Positions 13,081-25,145 of a stretch of 64,000 bases of DNA are shown in pieces (position 1 is the first letter of the stretch; each line of letters begins with the position of its first letter). This DNA is from Lutjanus erythropterus. Taxonomy: Eukaryota; Chordata; Actinopteri; Lutjaniformes; Lutjanidae. The translations under genes and the position numbers were made by a program. Where the stretch lies: NCBI GenBank assembly GCA_020091685.1, contig CM034598.1, forward strand, positions 18,085,362-18,149,361, in the 5' to 3' direction. A model generated the notes under the pieces. That model was not told where the DNA came from. It ran no database searches and was given only the letters and a program-made list of their open reading frames with translations.

Positions 13081-14560
13081 TTACACCTGGTATTCAAAAT
13101 GGGATCTGTATCCAGATAACAAACAATCCAATCTAACCTTTGCATTTACACCTGTTTTTTTTTAAATGTGCTCGTTAGCCTTGTTGAGATCAGATCGAAA
13201 CCTGCACGTGAGTCTGAGATGGCGGCAAATCAGCCCCAGACTCTGGACTTTTTCAAACACTGTCTACAACATAAAGTATTTTGTAAATTTGGTAAATGTT
13301 TTATATTAAATTATTCCTTTCTTTGTCTAAAAAATATTGTATCAGTTTGTTCCGATGTGTTGCAGTACCAGCACATCCTCTACTCTGTGACTAGAAATAT
13401 TATATGCCTCATTAACAGAAGTTCAGCTGCACAGACAAGTGCTCACACAGTTATTCCTTACTATATATCATTAATTTCCACCTCATTTCTAACACAGTTC
13501 TGTTGGCCTTGAGCTTGCATGCGGCTAATTTCACTCACTACTGAACCATTCAGCCTAGTTTGTTTTTGTGCACATTCATGACTGTATGCCGAAGGACCTC
13601 TGATAGTCACAATTTAAAAAAAAAAAAACTTTTTAATGCCTACATGTCAGCGACAGCTGTGGCCAGAGGCACTATGTTTACAGGTTTGTTTTGGTCAAAC
13701 ATCCTCTTGGACTCAAGCATGAACTGATTAGATTTTGGCGGCCAAAGATTAATGGTCATAGTAACCTCACAAAACACACTTTGGTCATAACTCTAGAATT
13801 CATTCATTAATAATGCATCACAAATATCTGATAACATATTAGCAGTGCTCCAGAGTAACTAACTGTAACCAATGAAATTACAAAATAAATGTAATTGTAA
13901 TCTGTTACAGTTACCAACAAAAAAAAAACTGTAATTAAATTACAGTTACTAATCAAAATGTTGGTGATTACAAAGAGTTACATACAAATATTATTCTTTC
14001 AGGTTGCCTGGTGTCAATCTGCACTTGGTGCACTCTTCTCTTTTATATAAAAGACCATGTACAAAATACATTAGTAAAGATGATTCATACCAGATTTAGC
14101 TTGAACAATTAATCAATTATTAATTGGTAATTAAATTAATTGCCAACTACTTTAATAATCAATTAATCATTTTGAGTAATTTTTTAAAGAAAAAAAGTCA
14201 AAGTTCTCTAATTCCAGCTTCTTAAACATGAATATTTTCTGGTTTCTTCACTCCTTTAAGACAGTAAACTGAATATCTTTGGGATGTTGACAAAACAAGA
14301 TACACATAAAGAATACAAAGACCGATAAATCGCCTATGAAAATAATCATTAGGTGCAGCCCTAGTACAGACACCAGCATGTTGTACATATTGAATTTACA
14401 CCTTAGATCTGAACACTGCAGCCTGATTACCTCCAGATGTGTTCAAGCAGATCCAATCACATTTCAGTCTTGATGTATTTACACCTTGCATTAATATGCA
14501 TTTTTCCTTATCTGGATAATGTGCTCAGATACAGATCACACTTTAAGAGCAGGCATAAAT
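13081..14560. mobile_element. patchwork of fish repeat fragments
   Basis: ATTTACACCTGG-type blocks at about 13079-13155 and, partly inverted, about 14395-14530 look like the two ends of one transposon. Between them lies a GTAATCTGTTACAGTTACC repeat (13851-13985) and the hAT-type fragment listed separately. Open frames here follow no known family. Confidence 0.4.
14108..14364 (-). mobile_element. hAT-type MITE fragment (AGGGCTGCA terminus)
   Basis: Read on the - strand it begins CTAGGGCTGCACCTAATGAT and continues through GATATTCAGTTTACTG and AACCAGAAAATATTCAT to an AATTAATCG/AATTAAT-rich distal part. This order matches a very abundant fish hAT-derived MITE. It is truncated internally and non-coding. 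Confidence 0.65.
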
Positions 14561-15946
14561 GGGGTCCAAAAAATGTTTGCAATGGATGCACTTTTTGAGG
14601 TGGTTATCACTCTGAATTTTGACACCTCCTCGGCTTGTTCAACACACACTATAGCAGCAGCCAGCAGGTTTTGGAAGAGTCCTTTTCCTGTGAGTTTAAG
14701 GACAGTGAGTACATCCTGGTGTCCTGCAGCGCTGAAGTTTCCTCTTGCTCAGAAAATTTATTACTTTACTACAAGCGACCTACAGCTTAGCACTGTATTA
14801 CTGTCACATTCATTTGCAGACCAGCTGTGAATGGAAAATCATATCTGATTCAAATAGCTTCACAATATTCTGAGGCCTGAGGCCTGATGTTAAACTCTGT
14901 GTAATCAGTGCTTTGGTTGTTATCCAATCACCGTTACTGGCCAAGTGCAAAACTAAAAACATGTACTTTTTTTTTAATCAGGTGAAACTCAACAAACTGA
15001 ATACAAGATGGCATTTGTATTTGTTTGGCTGCAAACACCTAGATTGATTAAGCCTTTGTATGAGTCGAACAACAGGTGTCTTTGTGCATGTAAGGCAGCA
15101 GTGGGCCGAGAGCGACCGGCGCTTTGGGTTTCACTCTTTGAAACTGATATGGGTGAGCTGCTTTTCTCAGGCCTAACCCCAAATCTGCCGTTGATGGACA
15201 GACCACCCAACTCTCAGCTCTTATAGGCGCACAGTGGGGCCGCTCGCTGCAAAGGCAGCCCCCTGTCATTCCCCTTTGGGAAGGAAATGGATCAGCCGAC
15301 TGTTTGTCAAGTACACTGTCAGAGTCTCCTCCACAATCAAATGACCATGTTTCCTAAACAACGGCATTACACTAATGGATACCACTGGAATACATGCAGT
15401 GCTTTACAAACCCAAACGTTTACATCAGTCTTAAGATGGCTTAAAATGTGACAGCAGCAGCAGCAAAAAAGCTCATTACTTGCTCTTTGTTGGAGTATAG
15501 AAAGGTATCTTGTACGGAAAATAGGACAGTGTGATCAGTAAAAGTAGAATCCTCAAAGACAAATGACATTTTTATGGTGATCTGTCCCCTCCTCTCCTGT
15601 GAAGTCCATTGTTTCTCTGTTTCACTTTATTGTGCGACTTTATAGGAGGTTTCTGCCCTGTATTCTGATCAGAATAAAGATTCCCCCAGGACGTTACAGT
15701 GCCAGAGTCGAGGATGCCAGAGCCATTGGTCAGAGGCGGAGGGCCGGGGGTTAGCCTCACTGGGCTGCTCAACTGACAGTACTTCGTCGCCAAGAGTGGA
15801 CTCAGACCGAGACAAAAGATTCACACCCATCATCTTCTCTCCAGAAGAATCCCTTCCCTAAAGTCTTCCTGATCAGTCACAGAGCGGACAAAGCCACCAA
15901 GTACATTTGTTTTTGATCTGTATTCTGTTTGCTCCTGAGTTATCTT
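14561..15946. other. non-coding stretch, nothing recognised
   Basis: No exon or repeat boundary is evident. The part around 15050-15270 is more GC-rich and open in several frames, but the translations show no family motif and no paired splice sites. Confidence 0.5.
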
Positions 15947-16247
15947 GGTTGCGCTTTATTTTTCAGCACACTAGTAAGCTGTATCAAGCAGTACTTTGTA
16001 TCACATTAGACAAAAACTGGAAATAATATGTTCTCGACATAATTATTAAACAGTATTAGAGTCTAGACTCTTATTAGACTTTATAAGAGGGTAATTTGGG
16101 ACACATTACAACAAAACCATACTGAAAACTGAAGTGTATTATTTCCCATTATTACATCCTTATTAGAGACTACTAGATAGTAATTAGGGACAAATTACAA
16201 CAGAACTATAAACGAAAGTGTATTATTTCTGCCTGTTAGGTCATAGA

Positions 16248-17425
16248 TAGAGATGCACTGATTTCAATTTTCTTGGCCGATTCCGATTTTCAGTCTTTCT
16301 AAGAACTGTAATTGACAGCATTCACAAACATTTTTGCAACTTTTCTTGTAAAAATTAAATTGGATGTTCATAATAAGACACTGACTATTAAATATTCATT
16401 AAACTCACTATGGTGATATTTTGTACATGCATGCCTCTGCTGTGACTCTGTTTATCACTCTGCATTAAGATTCGTCACTGGAGATAGCTATAACACCCAT
16501 CATTGTGATTTGTATTCTAAGGTTGGGTGGCCCTCTCTTGCTGTAAGACGTGAAAGACACTGGGTTTTATTTATTTATAAAGCTCTTATTGGTCTTTTAC
16601 CTTCTTATATCAGTTCCATGCTTTCTTTTAATGTGGGTTCTTATCGGACTCGGTCCAGTGATTGGATTACACTGCAGGTGCAAAGCACTCATTATTGATG
16701 CTTTTATTAATTAATAATTTTTAGTTTATTTTTTAAAACATTTTTAATTGCAGTTTTATTGTGTGTGTTTTTATTCTGGTCGCCACTCTTATGTAAGTTT
16801 CTCTTTGGCTTTCTATGTTTAAGTGCTTTTATTTTCTATTGTTTTATTCGGCTACATTGTAAATGAGGTCTCTACCTCAATGTATAATGAGATTAAATAA
16901 AGGTTGAATGAAAATTTTCTCCAAAGTCCTCCAGGTTTCAACCAGGTCTCAGTCTAGATTTATATTAAGATTTTGAATCGGGAGAACACAATCTTGAGAG
17001 ATCATGGAATCTCGCAAGATTTCGCGGGACGAGATTTCAGGTGATCTCCTGTGGAAGCAGATGTAAACAAACCGGAGACAGACGCGGTGCAACAGTTTGC
17101 TGTAGTAAAACTTTGCTGTGAGAAAAACAGACACAGAAGTTAAACGAGTCTGGACGAGAAAATGTTTGAGGAGACGCATCAACACAGGTTGTTTATTCTT
17201 CAGCATGTTTGAGTGTGTGTAGCTGTGATTAGCGCTGTGGTGGGTGTGATATCATGGTCAGTTTGTCTGTTGCGCGCATGATGTGACCATCGTGCAGAAC
17301 ACGTGTGTGACAATAACTGGCACAGATTTGGATATGTGACACTTACCGGCCGGTCATCGGTCAGAGACAGTCATGCTGAAAATCATCTGGTTCCGGCCTC
17401 TGGCCGGTCGATCGGTGCATCCCTA
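16248..17425. mobile_element. hAT element with perfect 8-bp target duplication
   Basis: It is flanked by identical 8-mers GTCATAGA at 16240-16247 and 17426-17433. The termini are inverted: left TAGAGATGCACTGAT, right (complement) TAGGGATGCACCGAT. Eight-base duplications with TAG-GATGCACCGAT ends are typical of hAT transposons. It is 1,178 bp long, including a LINE fragment, and has no transposase frame. It sits inside the outer TIR element and is therefore younger than it. Confidence 0.85.
16500..16912 (+). mobile_element. 3' end of a LINE retrotransposon (RT C-terminus)
   Basis: The open frame beginning near 16510 contains IYKALIGLLPSYISSML followed by a YRTRSSDW motif. This resembles the C-terminal end of fish non-LTR reverse transcriptases, which read FKALHGLAPSYL-like. 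It ends in a stop at 16696-16698. A 3' tail follows with CATTGTAAATGAGGTCTC and TAAATAAAGGTTGAATG, as in fish L2/Rex-type elements. It is 5'-truncated, as is usual for LINE copies, and lies inside the hAT. The exact family and the 5' junction are uncertain. Confidence 0.6.
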
Positions 17426-17802
17426 GTCATAGACTATATTAGAGGGTAATTAGAGACACATTATAACAAAAATGTACTTTAAACTAAAGTGAAACCACAT
17501 ATCTGCTTCTTCCCCATTTAAAAATAACATGTGAACCAGATTTACCAAGTAAAAGACAAAATTATAAAGGAATATTTTGTCTATGGATTTAGTTTACAGT
17601 GCAGTGCAATTGGAATGTTCTGTTTTTGTCTAATTTAATACAAAGTACAGCTTGTTACGTCTTATTAGTGTACCAGTAAGTGTATAGTGTCTAATTCAGG
17701 TATAACTACTATTGAATAAAGGACCGATTTCTAGTTTTTGTCTAATATAATACAAAGTCCAGCTTGTTGTCTTATTAGTGTACTGTAAAATAAAGTGCAA
17801 CC

Positions 17803-19852
17803 AAAATTACTATGATGTAGTTGGGGATTTAGTTCTGGTGTCCCCTTCTTCTTTCTCTCAATAACAAGACTCAAGAACAGCCAAATGTTGAGTCAAATCC
17901 TGAGCCAACACGAGCTGCTCTACCTCTTGTCCTGGCACATCACATCCTCTATCTTGTTGGACACAAACCCTGCATCTATCATTCTCCTTGATCTTTTTTC
18001 TGTCAGAAGACATGTTGCTACATACGTACTCGCACTGCGCGCCCAGTTCGCGAAGCACACAAGTTGTGTTTGGCTGGTAAAGGGGGCAACCATGTATAAG
18101 TCCAAATCCTAAACATATGTTCCCCCCTCACTGGATGAGATCTGAGATACTGATCATTACTTTCATGGCTTTTCTGAGGGTGAGCTCTTATGAGGGAACC
18201 CCTCCCCAATTAAACTGGGGCCCCATGTGTCTCTCCAATCAATAAAATGGGAACCGGATCGAATGGCTCGGCCAACAAACAACACTATGTAAGCCACACA
18301 AATTAAAACCTACCCTCAAGAGAAATAAACACAACCGTTGGCCTCTGCTTAATGTGGTCTATGTCAAATAAGTATATAATCCATATGCTTATGAAAGCGT
18401 GAAATGTTACAAATATTTCAGAGCTTGAGTTGGTGACTTTTTCTATAGTACTCCAGGATCTTTGCTCTGATATAAATCAATCCATTGCCACATAAATCAT
18501 ACCACGTATTAAAAAATGGGGTTGTGCAGAAAATTAAGCCCATGATTAATTTTTCTGCAGACATTTTTGTCAAAACGCTTACTTCATCCTACACTTTGTT
18601 CATTACTCAAACACATCTGGCTGACAGGTGCCCCATCTGTTAAACGTTGAGTAATTTCATTCCAGCAAAGAGGAGCAAATGGAGAGGAGTGGAGGATAAG
18701 GTACTCTATCTTCTATCTGTGATGACATCAGGGCTCTGAGAGCTTGTTAGAGATGGAGAGTTTAGAGCGGCGTTGCTCCATTTCTACAGACAGTAATCCA
18801 GCCCACCGCTGTCAGTGCCCTTTCAAAGCACTGATTACTCCATTTCCAAGGGCCTAATCTCTGTAAACAATCTCTGTTTTCATTATCTTTTAAACTGATT
18901 AGCCCTATGAATATAACTTTCCAGCGCTGGACTCAGACAGAAAAAAGCCCTGCCATATTGATGCCAGCTGTAGCTGCATGACCTTACAAGAGGAATAAAG
19001 CTGCGATACAAACACAGATAGAGGAGTGGACTGTGGCGGAACATATGTGACTAAGACGTACTTGAAGAGTATGACAGACGTTGGATAAAAAAAGATTTCC
19101 TGAGGGAAAATCCTTAACCTGCTTGTGGTTTTGCACAATTTGCAGCTGGATATTATAGTCAAAACCTGGAAATAAACAAAGTCTCGACCGTTTTCTCTCA
19201 GACTAGACTGACAGTTAAACTTACAATATGTACATTTTGCTGCTAGGGGTCACTCTCACATTAAAACAAACAAAACAATAAAAGACGTAGTTTGATAATG
19301 TTGTGAAGTGGCGACTGATCATGGGAGTTCATTTTTAAACAACAACCATTGCTGATGAAAATCTGACATGACTCAGACACAAATCATATTCCTGGAGGAG
19401 GTATTATTAAAGTTTTATTCATGTCACGACTTTCCTCCTCACTCTCTGACAAGGTATGTGTCCCGTGTTCTCCCAGAAGTTATAGTAACTAGCTACTGGC
19501 TAGCAGCGGCTAGCATGACACACACTGTAACCATGAATAAATTATGGATCTCTCTGAGTTTGAACATTGTTGTAAACATTTGGGATAATGTAAGTACACA
19601 ATGCAACAAAATATGTAACATATGTACCTCATGTGGAAGAATTGCATATTACAGGTTTATAGTGGTCAGTCTTACTATCAGTGGAGGACTCAGGCTTTCT
19701 GAAGGGCAGGGGCAAAAAAAATAAAATGGGCACAGTACACCAAAAGTCGTGATGCATTTATGGTGAAACCGTTCCAATCTCTGGTTTAGATTAAACTTGT
19801 TTTATTATATGACTTGTTTTCTCAAATTAAAGACACCCTACAGGGCAGCTTT
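17803..19852. other. non-coding stretch, nothing recognised
   Basis: No supported gene. Around 19200-19680 short blocks such as ACTTACAATATGTACATTTTG and CTAGGGGTCACT look like remnants of a dispersed fish repeat. The remainder appears unique. Confidence 0.45.
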
Positions 19853-19978
19853 TCAAATTTGTCCACTGGAGGAGCACCCTAGAGGGCACTTTATCATGTT
19901 TTGACTACTGAAAGGGCACTCTATAGGGCACTTTGTCACCTTTTGTCCACTGGAAATGCACCCTAGAGAGCACTTTAT
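19853..19978. repeat. 42-bp tandem repeat, three copies
   Basis: Three consecutive 42-bp units (19853-19894, 19895-19936, 19937-19978) share CCACTGGA and AGGGCACTTTAT blocks. Because 42 is divisible by three, the - strand stays open and translates to a repeating 14-residue unit (KCPLGCSSSGQ-like). That is a by-product of the repeat, not evidence of a protein. Confidence 0.85.
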
Positions 19979-20013
19979 CACATCAATATTGATATTTCTG
20001 GCATTTTTTTGAA

Positions 20014-20041
20014 CCCCCCCCCCCCCCAACCCCAACCCCCA
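20014..20041. repeat. poly-C tract (C14) and C-rich run
   Basis: Fourteen consecutive C residues followed by AACCCCAACCCCC. Homopolymer length here may be unreliable in an assembly. Confidence 0.9.
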
Positions 20042-20044
20042 AGT

Positions 20045-21620
20045 CCACCAGTCCTTACTACTATATTTTTCTTAAACTGCAATGCTTTAGACATACAAAT
20101 AATAAAGTTCAATCTTGATTGATTCCCCTCTTATCTTTCTCTTGCTTTCTATGTTGATGTCCTTCGTGCCATTGGAAATTAAATGTTGCTTTCCACCCCA
20201 TCCTTTTTCTCTCCCCTCTTTCTGGACAAAGTGAGGTAACGTTTGCCAGCACATGTCTCCATCTGTTAACAAACACTTCCAATATGTTGAGAACAACATC
20301 TTGGCCCTAAGTCTCCTCCATCAGGATGTGATGAACGCAGTGCACCTGTCTCAGCCTCCAGCCTTGTTTCTGGCAGCAGAGAGATTGTCTCAACCTAACA
20401 ACTATTCGCCCCAAAAACATCAAAGACGGAGAGGTCGAAGGCTTCAGATGAAAACAGTGGGTTTCTCTGCTTTCTTTTCCATTTTAACCTCCAAATACAA
20501 ATCATCAACAATGAACCCGCTGCCCCCATTAGTTAGTTTGGCGTTTCTTTTTTTGCCAAAAATCACTTTGAGTCAATTAAGATAGCTCTGGTAGAGAAAC
20601 TGGTTAATGTCAATGATCACGCGAAAGACATGCCTTCTGTTAATCCTATTTGGTAAACAAGCATTCACATGCACAGGCTCACATAGTCACCCCAAACTGT
20701 AAATCACTCTGGACAGTAAATTACCTCCACTAATATACCAGATCTGAATGTTCACTTAAGTCAACAACAGAGGAGAGAATAACAGCAAAACTACGTCAGA
20801 AGCTGCAGCGGCCTTGATTACAGAAACTGAGAACGAAGTCATCCAATCACGCCAGGAGAGTCAGTGAGTTGGACTGGGCTCTGCCTCTGCATCGTGACAC
20901 GGAGGAATGTTTAAGAATGAAAGCAAAAAGAGGACGACCTGCGTCACCCCGCTCTGAACTCTCCACTTTAATTAACTAATGTATCTCCATTTGTCATAGC
21001 GTGACATTGCATGATTCTGAGGCAATCTGAGATGTTGGCTGGGCTTTGAGAGGGGAAAACATCAGCACCCTCTACTGACGAGCCGGCCAGCTTCAGGGCC
21101 CCAGTGGACTTTGATTTCATTTCCTTTCATTTGCATGAAGGTTGCTTGTCTAATTATCATCTTGTGATAATGCTGCCACTGCTAATGAGGACCAGATCCA
21201 TCCTCTGAGCTACAAAACTCTGTGCTGTTTTGCATCATGTAAGTTATGTTAACTTTTATTAAACTGTAAAAGAGAATGAGAATAATAGACTTAAATAACC
21301 ACACAAGGGCCACACACTTAGGAGATGGCCCTAAAGAAGTGGATAAATACAATTATAAATATGATCTGTTCACACTTCTTTATAGTGGTGGCTCCAAGGG
21401 GGGGCCAGGGGGAGTCATGGCCACAGTCACCCTGATACAATCCTGGCCTCCCCTTGCGAGTCACATGTGAGTAATGAGTACTGCATGCATAATATGCCGC
21501 TTTCTGATATTTTATATGTACTGTTAACTTCAATGAATAATGTATGTAATATATATTTTTTTAGAACTGTTCACATGAAGGAAAATAGAAAATGTTTTTG
21601 TTGAAGGGAGGGTAGTCTTT
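20045..21620. other. non-coding stretch, possible regulatory block
   Basis: No gene is supported. The part at about 20880-21200 has no repeat signature and contains an octamer-like ATTTGCAT and a homeodomain-type TAATTA. It looks like unique sequence that could be a conserved element, but conservation cannot be tested here. Confidence 0.4.
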
Positions 21621-21621
21621 T

Positions 21622-21624
<3 letters not shown>

Positions 21625-21676
<52 letters not shown>
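21625..21676. repeat. (GA)n microsatellite, about 26 units
   Basis: A perfect GA run preceded by a T tract. It is long enough to be polymorphic. Confidence 0.95.
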
Positions 21677-21679
<3 letters not shown>

Positions 21680-21966
21680 GTGGAAATCTAATTCCAGATT
21701 TAAAGTTTATTTTATAGTTCCATTGTGAGATTTATTGCAATATTTTAAATGTTTTTTGTGCACAACAGTCCTTAAAGGTGCCTTTGGCCATATGATAATC
21801 CTGTCATAATTTTGGCAAGTGGGGTCTATGTGAAAACTATTATTCCATTGAAATATTATTATTAGTATTATTATTATCAATTTGGGTTATCTTAATTTTC
21901 TAACCCTTTTTAGTAATTGATGATGAAAATGACTGTGCTATTGTACTGTTACATTAATTTTTAATA

Positions 21967-22762
21967 TTAAAGGAACAGTTTGGATTATCTAAAGTGGTGT
22001 TGTATGAATTACTTATCAATGGTCAGAGCATTACCTTCAGTACATGGCAGTCAACACAACCCCAGTTTGAAGTACCATAATAGGAATCTTATCAATGTAC
22101 TGCTATGGACAAGGTCGGCAGCAAAATGTTCTTTAATCACCTGAAAAGGCCCTCATTTTAAAAAAAAATCCTCGCTTTACCATCATACAGCCATTTCTGA
22201 CTAGAAACCGTCGCCATATATAAGACAAATATCGTTCTCCAACCAGACTGCATTGGAAAAATCAATAATTTTACCTTGGAGAACGTGGGAGTTGCTGGTC
22301 TCCCGCTGTCTTGACTGGTTAGTTTTCATGAGTCATGCATGTCTTCTGTGTTTTCAAAGGCCAGTTAGGTTTCATCAAAGTCACATAAGAGGACAAACAA
22401 ACTGACCAAGGTAATGGTAAACCAGGAACTCCCTGTGTCCAGCTTGGTAAAATGATTGCTTATGGCGACGGTTTCCTGTCTCAAAGGCTGACTGACAGCA
22501 ATTTAAGTGCTGAAAATATTCTACATATAGTGTAAATTATATTGATATTGATTTTATAGACGGGCCATTTTTTAGGTGGCTAAAATCTGTTTTGCTGCTG
22601 ACCCGGTCCACAGCAATTCATAGCTTAGCTTCTGTGCTGATACCCCTCTCTGCTTCTCCAAACTAGATGGAGGGTTGACAGTCATCCACTGTAGAAAATA
22701 CACTGACTATACATAAGTACCTCAAACAACCCCACTACAAATAATCCAAATTATCCCTTTAA
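21967..22762. mobile_element. long-inverted-repeat element, family A copy 2, TTAA ends
   Basis: It begins TTAAAGGAACAGTTTGGATT and ends AATCCAAATTATCCCTTTAA, so the ends are inverted and bounded by TTAA on both sides. The arms are imperfect inverted copies: left GGACAAGGTCGGCAGCAAAA, right GCTGCTGACCCGGTCCACAG. It is 796 bp with no coding capacity. TTAA ends suggest piggyBac-type mobilisation. It is the most complete copy of this family in the window. Confidence 0.75.
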
Positions 22763-23888
22763 GGAAAGTTTGCTGCAATTTTTTATCTTACTCATGGGGA
22801 GGGTACAAAGAAAAATGTGTTAACATTCAGCCCCTCTGCCTACTCCAATAATTCTTGTACAGTTCCTTAAGTACTCTGAACTTGATAGATGAGTTAAATG
22901 AAAAAAAATAAATTACTTTAACAAATGACTTTACTCTAGGTATGCACATATCAAAGGCCACGCTAGCTAAAATAGAAGTGCAAAGTATTTTATGTCACCT
23001 CAGAAGATTAGTGAGACAGCAAATATAAACTCTGATTCCAGGAATGGTTATCATTATAAATCCTTCCCTCCCACATCTGCTTGGACGAGAGGGGACAATA
23101 AGTCAGCGTGTAGCAGGTAAAAATTTTTGGGATATATTTGGCTTTTCTGTGAAAGGGAACGACTAAATATAAAGTGTGGGGTAAAGGTTTGCGTCAGCAG
23201 CGAGATATTCTGAGATACGGTTTGCCTGGCCTTTTTCATCTCTGTGTAACTGAACCTGTGTCCGTATGTCACTGTCTCCTCGGCTAAACAAATTAGTACG
23301 TTTGATTGATCAAAGTTTATATGAGAGCGGGTATTTGATTTCAAACAGTGAGGGGAGAAAGGAGGGGGGAAGAGAAAGAGGGGGGATGTTAATGTATAGA
23401 CACAGGCAGAGTAAGGGGGCAAAAAGCAAGGGAGGGCTGAAAGAAAGAGGGAGAAGAAGAAGAGAAAGAGAGACTGAGCAGCTGGATTGCCATGTAAATA
23501 GCTGTGCAGATAGGTAGGGTTGGGCTCTGTGCCAAAGGCTCTACAAAGGGCTCCTAACATCTGTTTGAGGGTAGATTCCTGCTCTGTGTTGTTGTAAGAA
23601 TAATAGTCTCACTCTGAGGGCCTGTTCCCTCATCAGACAGGATCATGATCACGCATATACACTCTCTAACGTCAGACCGCAGCCCTGCAGATCTGAGAAA
23701 CACAAGTCGAGCTGTTATTGATGTTATTACACCGTTCCTCAGTCATCAGCGTGGATGGACAGGTGGAACATCGCTCAGATAGTGTCAGATAGACTCCTTT
23801 CAGCTAGGTGTTCACGAAGCGGAAGTGTGTCTGTAATTAATTAGCCTCATTAGCCTAATCTTAAAGATGACTATTCATTGATGAGTAA
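22763..23888. other. non-coding stretch with a purine-rich block
   Basis: A strongly AG-rich stretch (about 23350-23475) produces a long open frame on each strand, including one of 168 codons on - (23054-23560). Its translation is dominated by Leu, Phe, Pro and Ser from the pyrimidine tract and shows no domain, so it is not annotated as a gene. Confidence 0.55.
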
Positions 23889-25145
23889 AGCTGGGCATAC
23901 ACCGTACAATTTTAGAAATGTTTGCTTTACTCCAACACCTACTGTACATGTAAAGCGTCTGTGATGTAAAGCCAAAGCTCACAATCTATGTGCTCACACA
24001 TTATGTGTAAAATATAAAATAAAATGACCCGTCGGCCCTTACACACAGTTCTGGCGAAAGAGTGTTGCAGAGATGACATATTTTTGTAGGCCAACCCAGA
24101 AGTTAGCATCGGTCTGTTTCCCTCCGCAAAAGACCAATGGGATTTTTCCATTGGATTTTGGATTAGTGCAGAATATAACCTCTGTGGTGAAAGCTTGATA
24201 GAAGTTTTGTTCAGCAAGATAATCTTTGCAAATGAATACCACTTTTTTGACTTGATTTAATCAGAAATGAAAGTTTGTGACTCAACATCACCCGCACTAA
24301 GTGACTGGTGTTTAGCAAGATGATGCTCAATGCCCACAACAACCTGCAGTAGTCTCTTTTTCTCTTTTCTTTTAGCCATTTCTTAGGTGTTTTTTAAGAC
24401 ACAAAAAGCTTCAAATTTCACAAATAGTGTAAGCTATTTACTGATGTATCTTATATTATAAAATAAAAAATCTCTTAAGGGTGTGTTTCAGGCATCTAAC
24501 CAAAAACCCAATTAAAAAACCCATTGACTTTGAGATGAATAAACCAGAAGTGATAACATGCTAACTTATTCCTAGTTTTAGGACTCATTTCTGCAGCACT
24601 GAATTGACAGTTGTCAATAAAGATTTGTGAGAAAGCTGAGATGCACAAGTTTGTTTGCTAGAAATAATGCTAGCATGGCAGAAGATAACTGCCTTGATCA
24701 TCCATGCTATCTTGTGAAAAAAGAGACACCGGTGCATGTAGACTCACAGGTGGCTAGTAAGATGCAAACACTACGTCTTGTCCATTTCACAGAGAGAACT
24801 GGAGGTCAGCTCGCAACATTTTACTGTCTCTATTTTCCATTCACATGATGCATCATTTCAGATGCTCTGTTTGCCACTTTGCGCAGGTGCAGTTAGAAAG
24901 ACACTGACCTTTGAGAATGGACTTGTGGCGCTGCTTCACCTGTGCGAGAGCTGACATTTCAGAAATTCATCCGAACATCAGATGGCCATTTGGGAGCAGC
25001 TGATCGGCCCTTGTACCCCCCCATAGGCCTACACACTGCACAGCAAACGACACCCGACCAACCTGAAAGTCCAACTCTAAAATGAGTCATGCAGCTTAAA
25101 AACTGGGTCAGAAACTGGCTCAAATCGTACAGTGTATGCCCAGCT
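23889..25145. mobile_element. Harbinger-like non-autonomous element, TAA duplication
   Basis: The left terminus is AGCTGGGCATACACCGTAC. The complement of the right terminus is AGCTGGGCATACACTGTAC. The inverted ends are flanked directly by TAA on both sides (23886-23888 and 25146-25148). A 3-bp TAA/TTA duplication is the PIF/Harbinger hallmark. The 1,257-bp interior has no transposase or Myb-like frame. Confidence 0.7.

Larger units (their letters stand above)
15947..17802. mobile_element. outer transposon with ~70-bp TIRs, interrupted by a hAT
   Basis: The left end GGTTGCGCTTTATTTTTCAG is matched by the reverse complement of the right end, GGTTGCACTTTATTTTACAG. The match continues for about 70 bp (through ACTTTGTAT and TTAGACAAAAACT). 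Inside, a roughly 95-bp unit containing GAGGGTAATT and GACACATTACAACA occurs about three times (near 16070, 16165 and 17435); the last copy is separated from the others by the hAT insertion. Without the insert the element is about 670 bp and non-autonomous. No clear target-site duplication was seen, so the superfamily is undetermined. Confidence 0.7.

Noticed and set aside
23054..23560. 168-codon open frame on the - strand
   Set aside because: The length comes from a pyrimidine-rich strand lacking stop codons. The translation is low-complexity Leu/Phe/Ser/Pro with no family motif.
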